Source of the DNA: [Clostridium] scindens ATCC 35704
GTDB taxonomy: Bacteria; Bacillota; Clostridia; Lachnospirales; Lachnospiraceae
DNA length: 64,000 nt
NCBI RefSeq assembly: GCF_004295125.1
Contig: NZ_CP036170.1
Span: 437,501 to 501,500 of the forward strand
Reading direction: 5' to 3'
Shown in pieces: positions 24,108-32,588 of this stretch. Numbering within the stretch: position 1 is the stretch's first letter; every line of letters starts with the position of its first letter. The notes under the pieces were generated by a model that made no database searches, was not told the origin of the DNA, and saw only the letters and a program-made list of their open reading frames with translations. The position numbers and the translations under genes were made by a program.

Positions 24108-25124
24108 TTACAAGTCCTCCTTCAGGCACTTAAGAATCGCCTGGACATTGGCAAGCGGCGACTTCATTCCAAGGCCGCAGGCCGGAGATATGATATCCGA
24201 TCCGCTTCTTACACAGCCTTTTGCCAGCGTCCTCACCTTCTCCTGCTCCCCGAATTCCAGAGCGAACGTGCTCACATTTCCCATCAGCACCCGGTCTTTT
24301 AAGTTGGCCCTTGCTTCTTTCATGGGAACCACAGAGTCAAAACTGAGCACGCTGCTTCGCACCATATTTACTTCTTTATATACGGGACTCATCTGTCCGC
24401 AGATATGTACGATCGTTCCCATCTTCTCTTCCTGGAGTCCGTCAAGCAGCTGGTTCAGATAGGTAACCGCAAATTCTTCAAAATACTTAGGGCCCAGGAT
24501 CTCGCCTGTGCCGCTTGGGTCGGAGATGGCTATCACATCTGCCCCGGCCTCGATCTGCGCCCTTCCAAACGAGATCAGCTGACGGGTAATAAAGTCCATA
24601 TATGCATGGGCCTGCTTATTCTTCTTGCGCAGTTCCTTGTAGAACACCACCGGCTCCATCACGGAACTGGCTGTGCTGATTGGCCCGGTCAGGTTTCCGA
24701 TGATCGGAACCCCATCCGTCTCTTCCCTCAATATCCGGATTGCGTCCAGAACCACCTTGGCCCGTCCTTTGCCTGTATCTATCCGGGGCAGTTTCCCATA
24801 GTCCTCCACAGATTCTATGGCATAGGCGCTCACATGAGGCTCATAGACGCGGGACCCCATCTCCACCTTGGCTCCCATCTCCTCTGCCTCAACGGTCATG
24901 CAGAACGGGACGCCATAATTCTCAAAACAGCCAGAATCATATACGGCCTTGGCCAGTCCTGCCATCATCCTGGCATCTGTATGAGTTTCCGGCATATAGA
25001 TGTCCACCGCATCCATCAGATCCGTGGTAACCATATTCATCATTCCGCCGGGACAGATGCAGGGCGGCCGGTCTACTGCATTTCCTTTCATTACATTGTA
25101 CAATCTTTCCTTTGGAGTCAGCAT
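24108..25124 (-). CDS. UroD-superfamily methyltransferase (MtaA-like)
   Basis: This 338-residue protein is an MtaA/CmuA-type member of the uroporphyrinogen decarboxylase superfamily. It starts MLTPKERLYNVMKG as MtaA proteins do, and has IVHICGQMSP (His-x-Cys zinc pair) and ISPACGLG (third thiolate). The neighbouring residues ADVIAISDPSGTGEILGP match the MtaA barrel. The ATG at 25124 has an AGGAG site; the longer reading to 25148 has none. It follows a corrinoid gene by 16 bases, so it probably acts on that corrinoid protein. The small-molecule partner is unknown. Confidence 0.85.
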   Translation of the reverse strand: MLTPKERLYNVMKGNAVDRPPCICPGGMMNMVTTDLMDAVDIYMPETHTDARMMAGLAKAVYDSGCFENYGVPFCMTVEAEEMGAKVEMGSRVYEPHVSAYAIESVEDYGKLPRIDTGKGRAKVVLDAIRILREETDGVPIIGNLTGPISTASSVMEPVVFYKELRKKNKQAHAYMDFITRQLISFGRAQIEAGADVIAISDPSGTGEILGPKYFEEFAVTYLNQLLDGLQEEKMGTIVHICGQMSPVYKEVNMVRSSVLSFDSVVPMKEARANLKDRVLMGNVSTFALEFGEQEKVRTLAKGCVRSGSDIISPACGLGMKSPLANVQAILKCLKEDL

Positions 25125-25140
25125 TTTTCTTCTCCTTTTT

Positions 25141-25791
25141 CTATGCAATATTAAGCAGGCGTTTGGCCAGTTTCACGGCCTCCACCGCATTCTGCGAATA
25201 GCCGTCCGCGCCGATCTTGTCCGCATATTTCTGGGAAATAGGGCCGCCGCCTATCATGACCTTTACCTTGTCGCGCATTCCTGCGTCTTCCAGCATATGA
25301 ATCACCGTCTCCATACCGCCCATCGTCGTCGTCATTAAAGTAGACATGCAGATCAGATCCGCCTCTTCTTCTTTTGCCGTCTCTATAAACTGCTCAAGCG
25401 GGACATCCCTACCAAGATCGATCATCTCAAATCCAGCAGTCTCCATCATAATCTTCACCAGATTCTTGCCAATATCATGGGTATCTCCTTCCACGACTCC
25501 GATGATTCCTTTGATCTTCCCTTCCCCGCTTTCTTCCGGAAGATAAGGACGCAGGATATCCAGTCCCACATACATGGCGTCCGAGCACAGCAACACATCC
25601 GTGACAAAGTATTCTTCTTCCTCATACAGCTGGCTTGCCCGGTTCATGCCATCCACCAGGCCTTCCATGATTCCGTCAAACGCAGGATACCCTGCTTCCA
25701 GATACTCTTTGGCTGCCTCTTCTACGTCATCTTCTTCCATCTCGACCACGCCGTCGGATAATCTTTTCAATAATTCTTCCTTTAAACTCAT
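25141..25791 (-). CDS. Corrinoid methyl-carrier protein 1
   Basis: This is a B12-binding methyltransferase carrier of the MtaC/MtbC/MttC type, 216 residues. An N-terminal helical cap domain (about 1-90) is followed by a Rossmann-like B12 domain with EGDTHDIGKN, whose histidine (about H105) is the lower cobalt ligand, and the later ICMSTLMTTTM and MIGGGPIS segments. The ATG at 25791 has GAGGAG 8 bases upstream; a GTG two codons earlier is too close to it. It sits between two UroD-type genes, its likely methyl donors and acceptors. Confidence 0.92.
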   Translation of the reverse strand: MSLKEELLKRLSDGVVEMEEDDVEEAAKEYLEAGYPAFDGIMEGLVDGMNRASQLYEEEEYFVTDVLLCSDAMYVGLDILRPYLPEESGEGKIKGIIGVVEGDTHDIGKNLVKIMMETAGFEMIDLGRDVPLEQFIETAKEEEADLICMSTLMTTTMGGMETVIHMLEDAGMRDKVKVMIGGGPISQKYADKIGADGYSQNAVEAVKLAKRLLNIA

Positions 25792-25804
25792 ACTCACTTC
25801 TCCT

Positions 25805-26674
25805 CTAAATCAATCTCACCGTCTTGATCCTGCCGCTCTCCAATTTGTAATGTACATTTTTAATACACATCTGCCCCATGAACCTGGCTTTTCCAATCAT
25901 CTCGATGCAGCCTTCCCCATATTCCATGGGTCCGGATAATTCTGCATCTACGAATTCTGCCTTTCCGGTTCCAAGCAGGGCAAATGTAGTCTTAGGGCAT
26001 AAGAGTATCAGCGGGGAATCCCCCAGCTTCTCTGCCGCCTTCTTCAGAAATTCATAAGTAAAATCTTCCACCACCTGCTCGGCCATCTTCGGGCCCAGGA
26101 TATTCAGTCCTCCAGAGGAATCTGCATAACTGATCATATCCACGCCATACTTCTTAGCTTCCTCCATGAACCGGAGAATCTCTCCGCCTAGTTTCCAGAA
26201 TACTTCCTTCATAAGTTCCGGCTTCTTGCGCATTGCCTTGAACACGTACTTTGCATCGATCAATACGTTCAGGATCGTAAACGGGCCGGACACCTGGAGC
26301 ACCACATGCTCTCCCTCTTCGCGCAGCGCCTGGCAGGCAAGAAGCACTTCATGGATTCTCCCTTCCTGTAGATTCATGGCTGGAAGTTCCAGAAGTTCTT
26401 CAGGCGAGGTGCAGATATACTCTTTCGCTCTGGGTCCGGTCTTCTCGTTCCCGTAATTGATGATTCCGCCCATGGCTTCCGCCTCCACCGTATGGCAGAA
26501 TGGAAGTTCGCAGAATGAGGCACCGTCATGCCTTTTCAGCGCTTTTGACAGCGCTGCCATGGTCTCATGGTGCATATATGCGTCCGGAAACTGTAACTCT
26601 AATTCCCGGGTCACCTCTTCATTGATGCCTGCTGAATTGTCATATGTACATTGAAAGTCTTTGATATCTCCCAT
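25805..26674 (-). CDS. UroD-superfamily protein with altered zinc site
   Basis: This 289-residue protein has the UroD barrel pattern (SFCELPFCHTVEAEAMGG; DMISYADSSGGLNILGP), but where its paralogues have HICG it reads ILLCPKTTF, so the usual His-x-Cys zinc pair is not intact. It is also shorter than its operon partners. It may be a divergent enzyme or a non-catalytic partner. The ATG at 26674 has GGAGG 5 bases upstream; the in-frame TTG at 26695 overlaps the preceding stop and was rejected. The role in the corrinoid pathway is inferred from the operon only. Confidence 0.75.
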   Translation of the reverse strand: MGDIKDFQCTYDNSAGINEEVTRELELQFPDAYMHHETMAALSKALKRHDGASFCELPFCHTVEAEAMGGIINYGNEKTGPRAKEYICTSPEELLELPAMNLQEGRIHEVLLACQALREEGEHVVLQVSGPFTILNVLIDAKYVFKAMRKKPELMKEVFWKLGGEILRFMEEAKKYGVDMISYADSSGGLNILGPKMAEQVVEDFTYEFLKKAAEKLGDSPLILLCPKTTFALLGTGKAEFVDAELSGPMEYGEGCIEMIGKARFMGQMCIKNVHYKLESGRIKTVRLI

Positions 26675-26687
26675 AATTGCCTCCTCG

Positions 26688-27713
26688 TTATCCAAACAGA
26701 ACCTTTTCCGCGTCTTTCGCCGCTCTTACCACTGCCTTCACATTTTCGTCCGGCGTCAGGGGCGATACATCGCAGTCGCCGCTTAAGATAAACCGGCCGT
26801 CCCTTGCGCCATCCATACATTCCTGATAAGCAAAATCATAGACTTCCTGCTCGCTGCCCTCCATAAGCACGGAGCAGCAGGGGATGTTGCCCATCAGGGC
26901 CACCTTGTCGCCGTATTCCTCTTTCACCTTCTTGGTCTGCGTATCGGAGATATGCCATGCATCGCCGGATTCCTTAAGTACCAGGTCGAACCGGTCATCA
27001 TACAGTCCGCAAGTATGGATCACGATGGATGCGCCATAGTCCTTAATCCTCTTGTTGGCACGGATGTTGCTTTGCGAGATGCATTTCTCATAAGACTTTC
27101 TGGAAATGCAGTATCCGCCAAAATTAGGCATTGGGAACCACAGGAAATCCAATCCCGCATCTACCAGCATCTTGCAGGATTCCACCACGGCATCTTCCAC
27201 ATAATCGCACAGGGTACGGAAAAGTTCCTGGTTCTTAATCATCGCCTTAAACGCAGGCTTCGCCCCCATCAATGTAAATGCCACCGCCGCCGGAACATGG
27301 AGTATGGCATAGATCGGCTCCTCCGGCTCCGCCGCCCGCATTAGTTCAATGGTGCGCAGTACATTTTTCATCATCATGCACTTGCTCGGATCATACGGCT
27401 TTAACTTTTCTATATCTTCAAAAGAATGTATTACGTCATCCCCGTCCCCCACAATCTTTCCTTCACTATTCGGAAGATGGCCTCCCATCATGGCGGCGAT
27501 ACCGCCATATGCGCCTGCGCACAGGCCGTCATAGCCCAGTGCCTGCCTGGTCCCGACCATGCATTCCGTCAGTTTTTCGGGACTCATCATAGCCTCCGGC
27601 ATTGTATATCCATACCGCATCACCGGCAAGGAAAATGCATTCATGATGATGGGGATTCTATCCGCCCCTGTTCCATCCAGTATTGCCTTTACCGCTTCTC
27701 TTTTTCCCATCAT
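26688..27713 (-). CDS. UroD-superfamily methyltransferase
   Basis: This is a 341-residue UroD/MtaA-type protein, with SIVIHTCGLYDD as the His-x-Cys zinc pair and ILSGDCDVSP as the probable third cysteine. It also has FWFPMPNFGGYCI-like barrel elements (read as LWFPMPNFGGYCIS). It starts at the first of two adjacent ATG codons at 27713, 9 bases after AGGAGG, and lies 13 bases downstream of the second corrinoid gene. This repeats the corrinoid-then-methyltransferase pairing seen at 24-25.8 kb. Direction of methyl transfer and substrate are not known. Confidence 0.82.
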   Translation of the reverse strand: MMGKREAVKAILDGTGADRIPIIMNAFSLPVMRYGYTMPEAMMSPEKLTECMVGTRQALGYDGLCAGAYGGIAAMMGGHLPNSEGKIVGDGDDVIHSFEDIEKLKPYDPSKCMMMKNVLRTIELMRAAEPEEPIYAILHVPAAVAFTLMGAKPAFKAMIKNQELFRTLCDYVEDAVVESCKMLVDAGLDFLWFPMPNFGGYCISRKSYEKCISQSNIRANKRIKDYGASIVIHTCGLYDDRFDLVLKESGDAWHISDTQTKKVKEEYGDKVALMGNIPCCSVLMEGSEQEVYDFAYQECMDGARDGRFILSGDCDVSPLTPDENVKAVVRAAKDAEKVLFG

Positions 27714-27726
27714 GGCTTTTTTCCTC

Positions 27727-28374
27727 CTATGCCTCAACCAGGTTCTTTGCAAATTCTACCGCCTCTATGGCACTGCTGGTATAGCCGTCTGCTCCGATTT
27801 TTTTGGCAAATGCAGGAGATACCGGCGCTCCTCCTACCATAATCTTTACCTTGTCGCGAAGTCCGAATTCTTTCAGCTTGTCAATCACGATCCCCATTCC
27901 CGGCATTGTTGTCGTCATGAGGGAGGACATGCACAGGATGTCCACCTCATTGTCCCTTACATAATCCACAAACGCGTCAAGAGGCACATCGCGGCCCAGA
28001 TCATGGACTTCGAAGCCGCCCGTCTCCATCATAATCTTTACCAGGTTCTTCCCAATATCATGCGTATCGCCTTCCACGACTCCGATTGCGATCTTGCCGA
28101 TGCTGGTATTCGCGGCTTCCGGAAGATATTTTTGAAATTCTTCGATTCCCGCATACATTGCATCAGAACAAACGATGAGTTCCGGGACAAAATATTCTCC
28201 TTCTTCATACAGCTCGCTGGCCCTCTTCATCCCGTCTACCAGGCCACCAAGCATCCCTTCCTGGGGATCATAGCCGCATGCGATATACTCCTTTACGACA
28301 TCCACTACCTCTTCATCTTCCATCTCAAACACACAGTCTGACATTTTTTTCATCAATATCTCTTTCGTCTCCAT
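27727..28374 (-). CDS. Corrinoid methyl-carrier protein 2
   Basis: This is a second B12-binding carrier, 215 residues, with a helical cap and a B12 domain holding VVEGDTHDIGKN with the axial histidine H105, plus ILCMSSLMTTTM and MVGGAPVS. It is clearly a paralogue of corrinoid protein 1 but differs at many surface positions, so the two probably serve different methyltransferases. The AGGAGG site precedes the ATG at 28374. It is the second gene of the operon, after the CobW-type GTPase. Confidence 0.92.
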   Translation of the reverse strand: METKEILMKKMSDCVFEMEDEEVVDVVKEYIACGYDPQEGMLGGLVDGMKRASELYEEGEYFVPELIVCSDAMYAGIEEFQKYLPEAANTSIGKIAIGVVEGDTHDIGKNLVKIMMETGGFEVHDLGRDVPLDAFVDYVRDNEVDILCMSSLMTTTMPGMGIVIDKLKEFGLRDKVKIMVGGAPVSPAFAKKIGADGYTSSAIEAVEFAKNLVEA

Positions 28375-28392
28375 TTTCTCGTTCCTCCTTAA

Positions 28393-29322
28393 TTATATAT
28401 TTTTTCTTCGAAACAGCATTTCTAACGCCGCCTGATTCAAGCCGCATCCGATCACCACCGCTTCGCCGCCAGTTCCCGCCGGATTCTTTTCTTCCCTGTA
28501 TTTGGATACCGTCGGTGTAAAATCAAAATGAACCAGGCCTTTTTCCATAGTCTCTATCCAGCCTTTGGCTCTCAGGATATATCCATACTCTTCTTTTTCC
28601 AAGGCCTTCATTATGGCCTCCAAATCCTCTATACGCATTTGCGGCAGATCCATAAAGGAGACGCTGGAAAATACCTTGTCTGCCGGAAGTGCCGCAAATG
28701 CTGCATCCCTCCTGGCATCCTCATCATAATCAGGCGCCTCTTCCAGAAGTTTTAAGAGTTCTTCGTTCTCCAGCTGCCTCCAGTCCCCATCATATAAGAT
28801 AGCGTCCGGATTCAGTTCCTTTAAGCGTCCGATAATGATTTCCTTCTGTGCCTTATTTTCTGCTTCCACATGGCTTAATAGCAGAAGGCCTGCTCTCTCT
28901 ATCTGATCTTGGTAGAATGCTCCAAATCCTTCGATATATTCCTCAAAGGAAGCCATGTCTACGATTGCAATCAGTTTTGTAATCTGCAGGCTGACTTTCT
29001 CTCTTTCCCTTGCCATCTGGCAGGCCTTGACAATATCCGTTAGCCGCCCTACTCCGGAAGGCTCTATGAGAATTCTGTCCGGATGGAAATTCTCGGCAAT
29101 CTCCTTGATCCCCTTCCTGAAATCCATGGCCAGGCTGCAGCAGATACATCCTGCAAAGATTTCACGCACTGGAATGTCTTCCTGTATTCGATCCCCGTCA
29201 ATCCCGATATCCCCAAATTCATTCTCTATCACTACCGTCTTTCCGGAAAGCAGTGGAAGATATCTATTTAGAAACGTCGTTTTCCCGGCTCCCAGAAAGC
29301 CTGTGACAATCTGTATCTCCAT
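28393..29322 (-). CDS. CobW-type (COG0523) metallochaperone GTPase
   Basis: This is a 309-residue member of the G3E P-loop GTPases (COG0523/CobW). Walker A GFLGAGKT is at 8-15, the ENEFGDIGID switch region at 33-42 and the metal-binding CICC at 59-62. The C-terminal CobW_C-like domain includes ILRAKGWI. Members deliver metals or assist metal cofactor enzymes; here it may help supply or insert the corrinoid or zinc for the methyltransferases. It is the first gene behind the cobalamin riboswitch and terminator, which supports a cobalamin link. Confidence 0.87.
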   Translation of the reverse strand: MEIQIVTGFLGAGKTTFLNRYLPLLSGKTVVIENEFGDIGIDGDRIQEDIPVREIFAGCICCSLAMDFRKGIKEIAENFHPDRILIEPSGVGRLTDIVKACQMAREREKVSLQITKLIAIVDMASFEEYIEGFGAFYQDQIERAGLLLLSHVEAENKAQKEIIIGRLKELNPDAILYDGDWRQLENEELLKLLEEAPDYDEDARRDAAFAALPADKVFSSVSFMDLPQMRIEDLEAIMKALEKEEYGYILRAKGWIETMEKGLVHFDFTPTVSKYREEKNPAGTGGEAVVIGCGLNQAALEMLFRRKNI

Positions 29323-29340
29323 ATCGTCCCTCCTATGTAA

Positions 29341-29384
29341 TAAAAAACGGCAGGGAAAAGGCAGCGTAAATACTGCCCTTTCCC
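29341..29384 (-). terminator. Terminator between cobalamin riboswitch and corrinoid operon
   Basis: On the minus strand GGGAAAGGGCAG pairs with CTGCCTTTTCCC (one G-U pair) and is followed by TGCCGTTTTTTA. It lies 20 bases after the aptamer and 18 before the first gene, so it is the likely expression platform. Confidence 0.85.
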
Positions 29385-29403
29385 CACCGAAAAGAATCTT
29401 CTA

Positions 29404-29556
29404 TATATAGCAGGTCTCCTGACTCGATCTCATCCTCAAGTCCCGCCTTCCCCGGCTGACCGGGTGGCTTATGGGACGATCGTCCATCACACAGTAGAGC
29501 GGGCTGTCCTGGATTCGCACCAGATTCCCTTTTCAATGCCTTCGCATCACTATATA
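29404..29556 (-). promoter_or_regulatory. Cobalamin riboswitch
   Basis: Read on the minus strand this shows the B12-box pattern: a closing stem TATATAG/CTATATA, AAAAGGGAATCTGGTGCGAA, ATCCAGGACAGCCCGC, ACTGTG, and near the 3' end GAGTCAGGAGACCTGC. It precedes a terminator and the corrinoid methyltransferase operon. High cobalamin is expected to reduce expression. The assignment rests on consensus reading; no covariance model was run. Confidence 0.92.
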
Positions 29557-29626
29557 CGTTACTGTTATTATGATATCATAGAAAAAATCGTCATCCTAAT
29601 TGATAATCCTGATGAGTCTATAGAGA

Positions 29627-30403
29627 TCATCTATAATTTGCAAGTTCTTCTGCCCATGCTATGTTTTCAATAAGTGCCCGAAGCTGGATTCGGGAAGAAT
29701 ACCCCTCTGTCAGTTCGTCAATCTTGGCATTGACCGCCGGATGAAAGGATCTCCCTTGTATCTTCTGCTCTTGTCCATACTGGAATGCCTGACTTAAGAT
29801 TTCCTTGTCTGTAATCCGTTCTTCCGTTTTGATGCTTCTCAGGAAAAGAATGTTCTTAGACGGAGCCTCTTCCCTCCAGCGGCCGCTAATCTTGACCCTT
29901 TCTCCCTCAAACATATATCCGTCGCAAACGTCCGAATGATATCCAAGGATTGTGATCCCTGCTTCTTCCATGGCCTTTATGGTCCCTCCCAGGTCAAACA
30001 TATCCTTCGGCGATACTGCAAGCAAGGATACGGGGCTATTGGCCAGCGCCTTAAGATCATGGCATTCCTCTGGCCTCTGCCCCTCCATAAGGCCGCCCAT
30101 GCCGCAGGTGACGGCCAGCGGGATTCCCAATCCTTCGCACGCCTTCATCGTTCCCGATGCGGTAAGCGCGCCTGACTTTCCATTGGATGCATAGTACTCA
30201 TAATTCTGGTAATTTACCCGGTCAAAGTCCTGCGCCTTTTTCCTGAATCGGCAGAAATCTTCGATTCCTCCAACTCTTAATCCGCCATCTTCCATCCACG
30301 CAATACTTGTGCTGTCCTGCGGCCACATCCGTATCAGTTCATCCTCCGTGATACTTCTAAGGCCATGCGTAAGAAGCGCGGACTCCGCGAGATAGCCTAC
30401 CAT
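29627..30403 (-). CDS. Pseudouridine-5'-phosphate glycosidase-like protein (PsuG family)
   Basis: This 258-residue protein belongs to the PsuG/indigoidine-synthase-A-like family, whose best-known member splits pseudouridine-5'-phosphate into uracil and ribose-5-phosphate. Despite being about 45 residues shorter than usual, it keeps E7 in LAESALLTHGL, K76 in GKSGALTASGTM, D116 and K133 in SPKDMFDLGG, which align with the catalytic residues, as well as CGMGGLMEG and the C-terminal NIAWAEELA. The start overlaps the previous stop by 7 bases. It closes the ABC/kinase/ADP-ribosylglycohydrolase operon, so its substrate may be a related nucleotide and not pseudouridine phosphate itself. Confidence 0.8.
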   Translation of the reverse strand: MVGYLAESALLTHGLRSITEDELIRMWPQDSTSIAWMEDGGLRVGGIEDFCRFRKKAQDFDRVNYQNYEYYASNGKSGALTASGTMKACEGLGIPLAVTCGMGGLMEGQRPEECHDLKALANSPVSLLAVSPKDMFDLGGTIKAMEEAGITILGYHSDVCDGYMFEGERVKISGRWREEAPSKNILFLRSIKTEERITDKEILSQAFQYGQEQKIQGRSFHPAVNAKIDELTEGYSSRIQLRALIENIAWAEELANYR

Positions 30404-31434
30404 AAAGCCTCAATCCCTTCTGCCTGAGCCGTAAGATCCATATGGTTTTCTTTCTCGATAATCCCAAGGTATCCTTCCGGTATGCTGTCTGCGCCGTTGC
30501 ATGCTCCGGCAATTGCACCGACGATGCAGGCGATCGCGCTGGTCTCATCGCCAATATTTACAGCGTCATAGATGCTCTCCATCGTATCTCCCTGATTGGC
30601 TATCAGGATTCCCAATGCCGCAGGCACCGTCTCAGAGATGGCCGGGCCGCTCCCAATCCGCTCTGCCAATTCTTTTACTACATCTTTCGTACTGCCGCAG
30701 TGAAGGGCGATTTCAACCGCCATCTCAATTCTCTTCGTAACGGACGGACCGGGATATACCCAGATATCCTCCCTTGACCTTGCCAGTTCTTCTCCTTTTA
30801 CACTGCCATAATGTGCTGCTTTTATAATCTGATATACGGACGTGTCATCGCGCATTGCCTCGCTGACCGCCGCGGCAACCGCGCACGCCCCGGATATGCT
30901 GTAAGGGTCGTCGTGGGATGACATCGTGATCTCCACCGTATCTGCGATTGCCTGATCCATATTTCCATTGCTGATGAGTCCTTCGGGATAAGCCTTGCTT
31001 GCCGCGCCATTGGAGGAAAGCGCGTAATAATGTCCTTTGTACAGTTTATTTCCCAGATGTCCCGCATAGGCCCACGCGCTCATGCTTGCATCCTTTTTCA
31101 GGCGGTTTACTGCATTCCTGGTAGTCATGCCTGCAAATGGCCCAAAATATTCGGTCTCGCCCCACTCTAGCAAAGCACGCTCTCCCAGCTCCCTGGTGGC
31201 TTTTCCTCCTTCTTTTATCAAATGTTTCGTAAGTATATAGGGAATGCTGAATGCATCCGTGACTTGTCCTGCTCTTCTTCCTCTGGCCAGCGTATCCTGT
31301 GGAGGCGTTTTGAATTCCCGCACGGCCCCGCCAAATGTCTTCTCTATCTGCCTGGTGGATTTTGTCTCCGTAGCGGCTCCCATAGCATCGCCTACCGCTG
31401 CCCCCAGCAGACAGCCCAGCACCTTCTTATTCAT
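30397..31434 (-). CDS. ADP-ribosylglycohydrolase family protein, metal site altered
   Basis: This is a 345-residue DraG/ARH-fold protein with the start LGCLLGAAVGDAMGAATE. The usual magnesium ligands are changed relative to its neighbour: TDAF at 59-62 instead of TDDF, and GDETSA at 295-300 where the paralogue has YDTDT. The SSHDDP segment is kept. It may bind metal differently, or act on or simply bind another N-glycoside. The ATG at 31434 has AGGAGG 8 bases upstream; the GTG at 31443 lies within that site. It overlaps the neighbouring paralogue by 8 bases. Confidence 0.85.
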   Translation of the reverse strand: MNKKVLGCLLGAAVGDAMGAATETKSTRQIEKTFGGAVREFKTPPQDTLARGRRAGQVTDAFSIPYILTKHLIKEGGKATRELGERALLEWGETEYFGPFAGMTTRNAVNRLKKDASMSAWAYAGHLGNKLYKGHYYALSSNGAASKAYPEGLISNGNMDQAIADTVEITMSSHDDPYSISGACAVAAAVSEAMRDDTSVYQIIKAAHYGSVKGEELARSREDIWVYPGPSVTKRIEMAVEIALHCGSTKDVVKELAERIGSGPAISETVPAALGILIANQGDTMESIYDAVNIGDETSAIACIVGAIAGACNGADSIPEGYLGIIEKENHMDLTAQAEGIEALW

Positions 31435-32476
31435 GCCTTGCACCTCCTTTCTCCTGCGCCCGCAGCCTGTCCTGCGCGATCGCAGTCAGATCTTTTGCCA
31501 GCCTTTCTATTTCCAAATGATTTGCTTCCTGAAGCGTTGGGAGGAAGTGCGGCGGAAATGCGCCAGCGCCATTTAAAGCACCGGAGAGCGCTCCGGACAT
31601 GGTCGCGATGGTATCCGTATCATATCCGACATTGACTGCGCCTACGATAGAGCCCAGCGCATCTCCTTCATTTGCTGCAAACAGCCCGAACGCGCTGGGA
31701 ATCGCCTCAGAGACATGAAGTCCCGCGCCGATTCGATGACCGATCTCCACCATCTTCTCCCAAGGCGTTCCTCTTCCCAGGCCGATATCAATGGCCATCT
31801 CCATCCGCTTGACCACGGAAGGCCCCGCCACATCCCTGGCCACTTCCCGGCCAATGCGTTCGCCTTCCCTGGCTCCATAAAGTCCGGCCTGAAGCACGCT
31901 GTATACATCCACATCCGGCATAACTGCCCGGCTTACCGCTGCTGTAACCGCACATGCTCCGGATATCGCAAGATAGTTGTCATGGGTCACCATCGTCACA
32001 GTCACCGCGTCTGCTATGGCCTGCTCGATGTTTCCCGCATTCAGAAGGCCGATCGGCGATATCTTCATAGCCGCGCCATTGGTAGCCTGCCTCGTAACCA
32101 GTTCCACGCCTCCTGACTTCTCGACCTTCTCTCCTTTGTATCTGCGTATGGCAAGCCTGGTGGTGGGCCCGGCGAATCGGTCAAAAAATACCGCATGCTC
32201 GGACCAGTCGATCAGCGCTTCCTGTACGACTTCCTTTGTCACCTCTCCGTGATTATCCGCAATATGCCTTGCTACGAAATACGCCGAACTAAAATCATCT
32301 GTAAGCTGTCCCGGCACGTTCCCCGCGCCGAAGGTATCCATAGGCGGAGTCTCAAAGTCCGTGACTTCATGCCCGAAATACGCAAGTATCTGTTCCGTCG
32401 TCCTGGCCTCTGTCGCGGCCCCCATGGCGTCGCCTGCGCCTGCGCCGATCAGCCCGCCAAGTATTCTGTCATACAT
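31427..32476 (-). CDS. ADP-ribosylglycohydrolase family protein
   Basis: This 349-residue all-helical DraG/ARH-type hydrolase normally removes ADP-ribose or related N-linked ribosyl groups using two Mg ions. It keeps the ligands: TDDF at 59-62, THDN near 164, and YDTDT at 285-289 in NVGYDTDTIATMSGAL. Length is normal. It is the first gene after the mid-operon hairpin, and is followed directly by a paralogue. In the E. coli yegTUV locus a protein of this family sits beside a PfkB kinase, which favours a nucleoside salvage role over protein de-ADP-ribosylation. That is inference. Confidence 0.88.
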   Translation of the reverse strand: MYDRILGGLIGAGAGDAMGAATEARTTEQILAYFGHEVTDFETPPMDTFGAGNVPGQLTDDFSSAYFVARHIADNHGEVTKEVVQEALIDWSEHAVFFDRFAGPTTRLAIRRYKGEKVEKSGGVELVTRQATNGAAMKISPIGLLNAGNIEQAIADAVTVTMVTHDNYLAISGACAVTAAVSRAVMPDVDVYSVLQAGLYGAREGERIGREVARDVAGPSVVKRMEMAIDIGLGRGTPWEKMVEIGHRIGAGLHVSEAIPSAFGLFAANEGDALGSIVGAVNVGYDTDTIATMSGALSGALNGAGAFPPHFLPTLQEANHLEIERLAKDLTAIAQDRLRAQEKGGARHE

Positions 32477-32525
32477 CTGTCTGCTTCCTCCTTCTCATCA
32501 TTGTCTGTTATCTGCCCATATGAAA

Positions 32526-32553
32526 GGGGAAATGTCCCTTGAGACATCTCCCC
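32526..32553 (-). terminator. Mid-operon attenuating hairpin
   Basis: On the minus strand GGGGAGATGTC pairs with GACATTTCCCC (one G-U) over a 6-base loop, followed by TTTCATAT. It lies between the substrate-binding protein gene and the hydrolase genes. The weak T tract suggests partial termination or 3'-end protection, giving more binding protein than enzymes. Confidence 0.55.
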
Positions 32554-32588
32554 ATCCTGCCCTAACTCTTTTGGCATGCAATTCTGAA

